A stretch of DNA of 16,815 nt from Parachlorella kessleri (lineage: Eukaryota > Chlorophyta > Trebouxiophyceae > Chlorellales > Chlorellaceae): positions 1-16,815 of the forward strand of contig BBXU01001859.1 in NCBI GenBank assembly GCA_001598975.1, in the 5' to 3' direction. The notes under the pieces are model-generated. The model was not told the DNA's origin and searched no databases. It was given only the letters and a program-made list of their open reading frames with translations. Shown here in pieces: positions 1-11,700 of the stretch. A program made the translations under genes and the position numbers. The first letter of the stretch is position 1. Each line of letters opens with the position of its first letter.

Positions 1-19
1 GGGGGNGGGGGGGGGGGGG
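1..19. other. Poly-G run with an ambiguous base
   Basis: Eighteen G residues with an N at position 6 open the window. This looks like a contig edge, a gap border or a poorly resolved homopolymer. Bases 20-214 after it show no clear coding segment and most likely belong to an intron of the acyl-CoA synthetase gene, since a good acceptor (GACGCAG) ends at 214. Confidence 0.6.
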
Positions 20-214
20 CACATCAGGTGGGCTGTACCATACTGTACTGCAGTAAAGGGTACAATACCTACCTGGCGAGTCGCTGAACAGCATTCGCAG
101 GATGCTGTTGGGGGCTTACTCCTGCCCAGGTGGTACATGCCAGGCGCAACCCTGGCAGCTGCTGCTCTGGGAGCTTGTGCTGCCATCAGTACCTCCGTCT
201 GTTGCTTGACGCAG

Positions 215-2608
<2,394 letters not shown>

Positions 2609-4184
2609 AAGTTGGCTAGAAAACACGAGTGAGTATAAGGAGCGGAAGGCCAAGGCAGGAGAGGATGGACTAGGTAGTGAGGCTGTCAGTTGGGGCAACC
2701 GCATGCACCGTGGAAAAAGGTGAACTCAGGAGTGTACGGAGGCAATCTAATGGAGAAGACTAGGCAGGGGCGGGGCAAATAGCAGCCAGGGAGCCTGAAA
2801 TGCCTGTAGCCCCAGGTGGGAGTCCGTGCTGCTAGGTAGGGTTGAAGGTCGTTCTGTGCTTGTAATCCTGCCCGGTGTGATTGCTGAGGTGCGCAAAGGG
2901 GGCAACGGAGAGTAGGGGGCACCCCAGGAACGAGTACGGGCTCGCGGTGTGAGGTTGGGAGCATCGAGCACTGATGAGGGTGTGCCCTAGTAGGGGGTGA
3001 GGCAACAAATGAAGACAGTAGCATTGTGTATTGCCATGGTGTCGTGGAGAGAGCAACGTATAGAGCTCTCTTCCCTGCTTTATACTGTTGCTGAGTCTCG
3101 CTCTATCACCCTTTGATTACTACCGTGCCATGCATGTCGTCATATGCTGCTTGTGTCACTCGTGCTGAGAACTGCAGATTGTGAAGGATTGGGGGATGTG
3201 TGCGCTTGTGTGAGACGATGTGCTTGCAAGCCTGATGAGGGGTTGCGTCTTGTTGGAGAGATGAAGCTGAACCGAGATGATGTCCTACTTGCTTGTCAGA
3301 GGTTTTGGACAAATAACATTGCCTGGAGAGAAAGTCGGCTTCAATTTGAGGGCTTATTTGCACTTATTTGGTGGTGGCAGGCAATGCATACAGAGGAGAG
3401 GGGCGGGGTGAGGTGTCTCGACAGCGCTATGTGCATTATGCTCTCTACCCTCAGTGTTTCCATCTGTGTCATTTTCTTGGGTTTTTCTGCTGTTGTTTGG
3501 GAAGCTGTTTGCTTGCCTGCTTCATGTGCTGAAAGCATATCACACTGAGCACTTCTCATGGGCTCTGAAGGCCCGCTCTAGCAAGAGGTTGAAGGAGCTG
3601 ATGCACCGCTAATGGTTTCAGCTCGTCACAGTACCGATTCCGTACCAGTTGTTATGAGACCTTCTGAGAGATCGGATCTGCCATGTAAGGGTCATTGGTG
3701 CTTCATCATCAGCCCGTCAAGCAACCTATGCTTGATCAAGGACGCAACACTTCAGTGGCGACCTTTTGCTCCAGGGACCATCAGCAGCTATGGATGTTGA
3801 CCCAGCTCGATCCAGAACACTAATGATGCCAGCCAGTAATATTTAAATGGGGTCCCACAGCAGACCCCAGCGGCCGGGTTGATGTAATTCACAGGGAAGT
3901 CATGACACAGAAAGTGCGTCGCACTGACCTCAAAAACCTAGCTTCTCCTCTACCAGTGACATATGCCAGCAAAGCAACCAAGGCAGCCGACACGATGTCA
4001 ACACTGGGCCATGTGGGCCCAGGATGTGGTGTAACTCGCATGAATCTGGTGGGTGATGCAAGCGACAGGGGCCACGCAGCAAACCTCCCAGTCACCACCT
4101 TCAACACAACTGCACTGTCCATCCAGCAAACCATGCTTCGACCTACTAACGGACACAGCACTGCACTATTAAAACCTTGAATCC
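2609..4184. other. Convergent intergenic region / 3' UTRs without a recognised gene
   Basis: About 1.6 kb separates the stop codons of the two convergent genes. Short open frames exist on both strands, for example 3144-3548 plus and 3889-4188 minus, but none shows a recognisable domain or coding-like composition. From about 3060 to 3560 the plus strand is T-rich with many TTG/TGT steps, as algal 3' UTRs often are. Most of the region is probably the 3' UTRs of LACS and polycystin. Confidence 0.5.
2861..2865 (+). promoter_or_regulatory. Candidate poly(A) signal of the LACS gene (TGTAA)
   Basis: TGTAA, the near-universal polyadenylation signal of chlorophycean algae, lies 253 bases after the LACS stop codon. 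Further plus-strand copies are at 3684, 3883 and 4030, so the true 3' end could be more distal. No TGTAA on the minus strand was found between the polycystin stop codon and about 2880. Confidence 0.35.
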
Positions 4185-5703
4185 TCACCCCGGCTCCCCA
4201 GCATGTGGCCCTCCATGTCTCTGTATATGCCCGAGCTCCCTACCCAGGTGGCTGCTGCCACCTCCGCCACTTTCACCATCCCGCGGGTGACTCCGGACGT
4301 CCACTGCATCCCCGCCAGCTGCAACAGAGTCCTCTTGTTCTTCTTCATAAGCACCACCGCCGCTGCTGCCTGGGGGCTGCACCGCCTGGAGGATGCTCCC
4401 CTGCTGCGCCATCAGGTGGTGCTGCAGGCTCAGCACCTGCTGCTGCGTTTCGCGTAAACCCTGATGCAGGTTGACTAATGACACCATCATGGCCTGCAGC
4501 TCGCTTTGTTCCACCTCTGCTCTGATTGTGCCTGCTAACCGCTGCCCATTCTGCCCTGGGCCATTCAGCCCTAGGTTGCTGCTGCCTGCTGCTGGAGGCT
4601 CTGCCTTGAATGCACCAATAGAGAAATTCCCTCCGGGGCTGGCCGGTTGGTTGGCTGGCTCCTGCTGCTGTTGTCGGATCTTGTCAGGCAGGACTGGGTC
4701 CTCAGTTGCCTCACGCTCAGCTTGCTTCTCACCAAAACGCAGCATGACATAATGGGCCACCTCATCCACGTCTGCAGTCTCAACACAGAAGTGTCAACCC
4801 TTGCCAGGTGAGGCTTACGATCAATGACATCAGGACTGGCCCCACCATCGCAGCTCACCTGCAGCCGACCCTCTCAGCACCCGACGGCTAGGGGATGCCC
4901 CCCTGCGGGGTAGGAAAGGGCCGCAGCCCACCATAGGGCCCCTAGGACTTGCCAGCGACTCGAGGTCACCTTCCTCCCGCTCTTCGTCCAGCAGCTGGCC
5001 CTGCAGAGCAAAGGAAGGTGGCAGCATGGTGGTTAGACTGACATAACCAGGGGCCCTTGAAGCGATAGTCACAGGGGCCCTTTGAAGCGATACTCACTGA
5101 CCTCCTGGCCTACCTATACACCCCCTGGTTGCCAAGCTGTCCCATTACACAACTGCACCATGGTTGTTAACAACTGTCAAGCTGTCAAATGTCACAGCTG
5201 AGGATACTTCTTGGAAAAACTTGAAGGATTCCTCTCCTGCTATATCTATTTCCTACCTGGAGGATTGTTTTCAGCTGGTCCTCAGCAACCTCCTTGCCCG
5301 CAACATACAGCCGCTTGCTGTTGTTGCAATGCCCTGCTCCCTCCTTCGTCAGGCCTCCACCGTCCCCGCCCCCGCCCCCGGTGGGAGCCCCAGCATTCTC
5401 CTGCCAGTCACCCAGGAGGCGTGTAAGGGCTCCATCATCAACTTGGGATCCCCTGCGAGTGGGTTAGTTGCTAGATGCTGTGAGCATGTGATGTGCTCAC
5501 CCTCAGCGGCTGCCCTAAGTAGGCAAGAAGAGAGTCAGCAGTGTAACCTGGGGCCATGGCCAGTAAATGCACAGCACAACCAGAGCTACAGAGTATTTCG
5601 CTTTGCACAACAATCACCAACAGCATTCCTCGCTGCCTGCATTTCTCTCACCTAGCCCGACCCATGGCCGAGTGGTAGAGGTGAGACACGATTTGCGCTA
5701 GCT
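4185..5703 (-). other. Polycystin cytosolic C-terminal tail
   Basis: Exons 22-25. The tail reads ELAQIVSHLYHSAMGRAR, then QVDDGALTRLLGDWQENA, a glycine-rich linker, SKRLYVAGKEVAEDQLKTIL, a 31-base micro-exon (QLLDEEREE), and a long last exon. That exon has VDEVAHYVMLRFGEKQAERE, a QQQQ tract and a coiled coil with ELQAMMVSLVNLHQGLRETQ. It ends in an acidic and Gly/His-rich tail. An EF-hand cannot be claimed. The tail fits assembly and ciliary-targeting regions of polycystins in position, not by sequence match. Confidence 0.7.
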
Positions 5704-8700
5704 CTGCTTACAGCAGCAGGGGGCACGTCTCGGCCACTTGCTGGACAATGCCTGGTGTGTGTTAGAACGTATGTGTGTGTTCACGGGGCCACGCAGTCTT
5801 AGTCCAATGCCAGCTTCAGCGTGGGTAGCACAGTGCTGCGCTTGCATAGCCCTAACTGCTTCCGATGCTCAACAGACAACACTTCTGCCACGGACTACCT
5901 GTGTGTATGCCCGTTGTGTCTGTTGTGCGTGACTTGACCTCCCCAAACGCATCCACGATGATGGCCAGAAGGAAGTTCAGCAGGACGAGAAACACCAAAA
6001 TCTCATATGACCAGAAGAAGAGGGCACCAGCGACCCCTGCATCCAAGAACAACACAGACAAGTCTCATTTCCAGCAGATTGGAAGCCCATGACGGGTGCA
6101 TGCAGATGCTGCTGCCACAGTTCGCATGGGTGAAGGTGCGGTTGCAAGTCATCACCGCCCAGAAAGCAACCTGTACCTTGCAATCCGGTGAGGGCCTTTA
6201 AATCATCATTCACGTCAGTGTTGCCCAGGAGCATTGCAAAACATGTTTGCACAGCTGTACCAAAGCTGGAGAAGCCCTGCAGCCACACAAGCCATGTGGT
6301 GCCAGCCAATGCCAAACTATAATGCCATAAATCACAAACCAACAAGAGCATCTTGCACATGCAGCACTTCCTGCACTTGCCACATGATCCCCTCAGTAAC
6401 GCAGGATACAGGTTGCACCAGACACTGCGTACAGGCCGACATTACCTCAATGCTGTTGCCAAAGATGAGGTGGGCCAACATTGCGTAACCAATGAAGACC
6501 ATAGAAAACACAAGGCAAAAATGCAGAAGGTCAGGACCTGCACATCTAAAAGTTATACAGCTGGGGCAATTACGCTGGCTGAGGCTAGGCAGGGAGAACA
6601 AGGCTAGGAACAGTACCACTGTAAACATTGGACATAACATTAGCACACACAGGCGCAGCTACCCACCGGCGTGTGCCAGCGACCGCGTGACCACTCCCAG
6701 CCTCGGCTGGAAGTCCATGAGCTGCAGCATGCGGCTGATGAGCAATAGGAGGTTGATGCCATTAAGGGCATAATACCAGGACAGCGTGTTGGACAGGTCC
6801 TGGAGACCAGCAGCAGGTCAAACCATATGTGCAGCAGGGGAGTCAGGAGTTTTCACGGTATACACAATAAAGGAGCAGGAGACACAGCGAGTTTGGTGGC
6901 ACCTGTGGGCAGATGTGCAGCTGGCACACCCTTCGTACGCCCAGGCATCTGGTGTCACTTGCAAATGCAGGCTGCTTCACCTGCAGGCTTCCAAACGACT
7001 CGTGCATCGCCTGGAGCCCTGCCCCTCCATCAGCCAGGGTCAAAAAGGCCGCCTCCGCATCCAAGTCCTGGTACACATCATACCTTCAAAAGCGGGGGGT
7101 AAAGAAAGACCTTATAGAACAGTCAAGACTCAGAAGAGTAAGACTCAAGGCTCAAAAATAGGCCAGAGGCCAGATCGCTCATGTATGCCTCATGCACGCG
7201 AGGAGAGTGTAGCAGCATCTGGCTGCTCAGTGGCTGACCCCCAAGCCAGCCAATAAGGCCAGACAGTCCACACCAGACCCTTACCTATCGTACTGCAGCC
7301 GCCATCACGAAGGCAAGAGCTCACACTAAGGGTCAAGCAGCACACCAGTAACCGAAACACAAGGGCCTGGACCACAGCACCAGGCCCTCACCTCAAACTG
7401 ATCTGAAACTTTTTGGCGGACGACAACAGCGCGATCCATAGGCAGGCGTCCACCACCAACAGCACAGTCGAGAAGAAGTCCACAACATGCCAGCCGTCCT
7501 TGAAGTAGGAGAGCGGGTTCCAACTACGCCGAAGGGCCTGCGGCAAGCACAGGTCTGATTATACTCAGCATGTGTCTGGTTGAGGCTGGAGCCTGACCCT
7601 GTTGAAAGGTAATGGACGACAAAACATCTGTCATATGCTCCGACGAGTTGGGGCGAGCCTTCCTTTAACAGCAACAGCCACCTGCCTCACCAGATAAAGG
7701 CCCCTGCCCTCCATGGCAGCCATATAAGTAATCCACACAATGAGGATTATCTCCATGGCCAGGCGGACCTTGTCATCATTTGTGACATACATATCCGCAC
7801 GAAGGGTCTCAATCTTGTAGCTGACCTGCAGCCCCAGGAAGGCACGTCCAGAGGGTGGGACATCAAGAGCTGTTGAATTAGGGTACCACCTTGTCAGCGA
7901 CTGAAGCTGCCCTGAGAATGTAATCTGCCAATGGGAAGACACATACTGGCATTAACATGGTGCCCCTATGCAACATCAGCACTTAGACCTCCACAGTTCA
8001 CGCAGGCGATTCTGTTACTGCGCACCTTCACACTCCCGCTGGTAGTGAAGTCAAAGAAGACAGATGAAGCTGAAAAGAGATGCAGATCGTCGTTGTAGGT
8101 CACAAGCTGTGCCAGCAGCGACCTGTGTTTGAGGCAGGGAATGGCTGCTAATCTCTTTTACTCAACAGGGTGCCAGGGAAGCCACTTCACTATCCGCCAT
8201 GGCCTCCAAGTTCAAGGAGACTGCCAGCACCCCAGATCAAACTCCTCCCTGGCCGCCGCTGCCTTGCTGCCTCGCGTTTTCATAACACTTAGAGCTGTTA
8301 CTGCGGGGGAGACAGGTGTGAAAGCCTACCTTGTCAGTGTTCCAAGGTAGAGCCCCTCCTGCAGGTAGGACAGCCATGTTTGCACATCATCTTGACTCAG
8401 GTTGATGTCCAGCACGGCAGGGAAACCGTCGCCCAGCCGTCGCAAGCGGGTGCTGTGGAAGCCGTATGGCAGGTTTCGTGGGTTGTAGAGGTCCATGCAG
8501 TAAGGAGGAGCGTTGGTGACCTGCTGGCCCTGCAACACAGTATGCACACACACTTACAATGGGCTCCTAAATCTGCCCCAGGGCTTGGGTGAAGCATGCC
8601 AGGTTGCCATTGGTGTTGGTTAGTTAGGCATATGACCCTGTTTATGGATTCTTCCCATCTCTGGTAGTCACAGAGATAAACTCTGGGTTGAACGTGTTAG

Positions 8701-11700
8701 CTGCACCATCCAGGTCCTCTAAGCTACCACATTTTCCCAAAGCCTTCGCACCTCGCTGTCAACCACTGTGACGTTGTAAGTGGGGCTTGCCAGCTGGGAG
8801 CAGTTGTAGTAGGCCACCATGCTGTCAGTGTTGTCAAGGTCGGCGTTATACAGTGATGTCCCCAGCTTGAACACTGGGTCCACTCCATATGGCTCCAGAT
8901 CCATGCCTGAGAAAACGAATATCCGAGGGATAAGTCACAGGGGTGCAATTTCGTGGGTACGGTGTGCGCTGCTGTGCGACCGAAGGATCAGCCTGGGTCC
9001 CCCACAGCAGGCCGGCATGTCCGAGGGTCGCTGACATCAACTGAGACAACAGCATACAGGCGCAACATGGACAATGAAGCTAACAGTGCCAGACGCCGCT
9101 ATCCTTGCAGACCCACCACACAAACCTGCATCGCACTGGTTGTCGATGTTACTGAAGCGTGTTCCAGTGCAATTAGCAAAGGAATCACGTTGGCTGAAAA
9201 GGAGCAGGCCTGCACCCAGCAAGTTACTTTGACTTGAGATTAAGAATGACAGTGGTGCAGTGCTAGAGTGCTTAGCAACCCCATAACGACAAGATGGTGT
9301 AAAAGAGGCTCTGCTTGTTCCAGTATTGCTGGGATGTGCTTAACGACCAACATGTAGGCTCAGAGCAGAGCACAGAAACAAGGCAATCGGCAACAAGCAG
9401 GCAAGTGACCGGGTCGCTGCAATGTGCGCACCTGCCAGGACGCGGTTGGTGAGACCCAACTGCCTTACTCGAGATGTGTCAACTGTGGCCTCTTGGTACC
9501 GCAGTATCGTGAAGCTGTGCTCGACCGCGGTCTGCAAGGCAGCCATATGGGAGCTGTACTGGTTTAGCACACTGCCGCCAATGCCGCTCCACTAGCAGCG
9601 CCGGCTGTGGTTTTGCCTGTATCGGTTGGAGCCTTGACAAGGGCAGAAGAGCAGCAACAGCAGCATGTCAGCAGTCAACAGCAGGGCTGTGACCTGGGTG
9701 GGGCACATCAAACTTTGAACTGCTAGTGTTTCACCTTTGGGCTGTGGTTACACGTTCACATATGCTCATGCCCCGCAGGACTCTGCTGGGCTGCCCGCCG
9801 CACATCACGGTAGGACAGCCTCAACCAGCGCACATGCTCCCACCTGGGTCGTGCACGGCTCGCTTGCTAGCAGCGCATCCCTATAGGACACTAGGTTCTG
9901 CAGACGAGCCTGTCGGTATAGCTCCAAGGCTTGCGACAGGGACAGGTAGCCTTGTTGCAGCGCGGACTGCACAGTGGGGGCGCACACAGATACAGTGATA
10001 GGCATGCACTGGTTTACTAAGAAGTGCGGCAATTAGTGGTGCATGCCGCGACAAATGAAAATATGGGGTTTGTGTCGACAAAGAGCAGCAGGTCCTGCTC
10101 TTGAGCACGTCAGTCAAATAGCAGAGGCAGCGCCTTGGCTCACCTTGATAGCATCAATCTTGTCACTATAAGCCTGCGCCAGCTCCTGCTGCGCCTGCAG
10201 CTGCTGCTGCTGTAGCGTCTGCAGGTTGGCCAGCGCCTGTGCTGTAGCAGCTGCTGCAGTCGCGGCCGCATCCTGCTTCCCAATGATCTCTGCAGGACAA
10301 GGAGGATGGGCACAGCTTACGACTACCCCTGGGTGCATTTACTAACTTGACCCTATGAGAACAATAATATATCCTGGCAGCCATCCTGCATGAGATGTCA
10401 TCAACCAGTAAACCAAGCAAGGCCCTACAACCGTGGGTTCACAATGCAGGACACACCATTCAGCAGGGACTGTATGCGGGTCTGGCCCGTCAGGATCTGC
10501 TGCTGGCCGGTGCTGATCAAAGTGGCCAGTGTGGTGCTGGCCTCTGCGGCATTGGCTGCTGCTACCTGCGTCTGTAATTGTTGCACGCTGGTTGAGAGCG
10601 AGGTCTGGCTGTCCTCCAGCTGGCCAATGGCGGTCATGATGCTGCTCAGCATGGTGGTGGTGCTGTCAGCCGTCAGGGCCCGCCGCCTCCCGCCACCTAT
10701 GTTCAATGACCAGAAGCTCTGAGCTGAGGCAGAGGCGGTCTCCGCCCCAGCCAGGGCCTCCATAGCTAGGTAGTCGGAATCTGTCCGAGCGGAGGGCACC
10801 TTGGTGCAGGCAGAGCATGTGCAGACCTGCAGAGGGCACGTGCGCTTTTTTGGCATACTTTTGTTTTTACAGTAGCCTGTGTGAGCAAGAGCCTGCCTAA
10901 GCACAAGGTTCGTCACTGGATCCCCCACCTCACCTCACCAGCTGTAACCAATGGGTTCCTCCTTGCTGGCAACACACTCCACGACCACCCTGCCGTACGC
11001 GCACCTGTTCAGTGCCGCACACCATGTCGCATGAGCACAGCGCTGTACACAGCTGCTGTGTGTCGCACTGGTCCCCGCAGCTGTCGCTGTCAAGGGAGGT
11101 CCCCTGGCACAGATACTGGACCTGGGTTTTGCCCTGCCCGTCCACATATTGTGTAGTGTTGCAGGACAAGGCAGTAGTGCAGCTTCCAGCATACTGTGGG
11201 GTGCGACTGCAAGGCGCAGAGCAGCATGCAGACGTCTTGTTTAGTTGCGTTGCTTTGCGAGGAGGGCAAGTTCCAGGCCCTTGACCTGCCCCTAATATGA
11301 ACTTCATGGCTCGCTTTCCAAAAGCAGGGTGCAGCAGTGTGCCCACTAGGATCCCAGCCGCGGTTGCATTGCTTGGCTTAGCACCTTTCCAGGTCGCACG
11401 CTTCGTAGGCCTGAGCTCCGCCATCCCAGCTAATGAAGTTGTAGTCGAGCCCAGCTCCCTGAGGCAGGCAGGCACGCCTCACACAATGGACCTTGCGCGG
11501 AGGGGGGAGTTGTTAGCATGGCAAGTACTTTAGCAAGACAGGCCTCGTGCCCTTCTTATGACAAGTTTCCCGCAACATTGCCTGTGCGGCGGCCTACTAC
11601 ATTGACACAGGAATAGACACTGTCGAGCATTAAGTCTCACCGATTGGGTGATATGTAGCGCCAGCACCACCTCTGGCAAATTATTAACGTTTGTAGCTTC

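Noticed and set aside
3144..3548. 134-codon open frame on the plus strand as a separate gene
   Set aside because: No domain, no splice context and T-rich composition like a 3' UTR; it lies just downstream of the LACS stop and its first TGTAA.
4830..4860. Extra small polycystin exon between exons 24 and 25
   Set aside because: The candidate after GGCTGCAG meets a TGA in the required phase, whereas exon 24 joins exon 25 directly in matching phase.
5652..5745. In-frame TAA inside polycystin exon 22, suggesting a nonsense mutation or reassigned stop codon
   Set aside because: An upstream acceptor (CACACCAG) gives GIVQQVAETCPLLL then TAA then AELAQIV. A better acceptor (CCCCCTGCTGCTG..GCAG ending at 5704) starts the exon after the TAA in the same phase, so no stop need be read.
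11380..11410. In-frame TAA after ACDLERC in polycystin exon 6 as a recoded stop
   Set aside because: The residues after the TAA in that frame do not lead into the cysteine-rich TCPPRK segment; the neighbouring frame does, so a single-base frame break is simpler.
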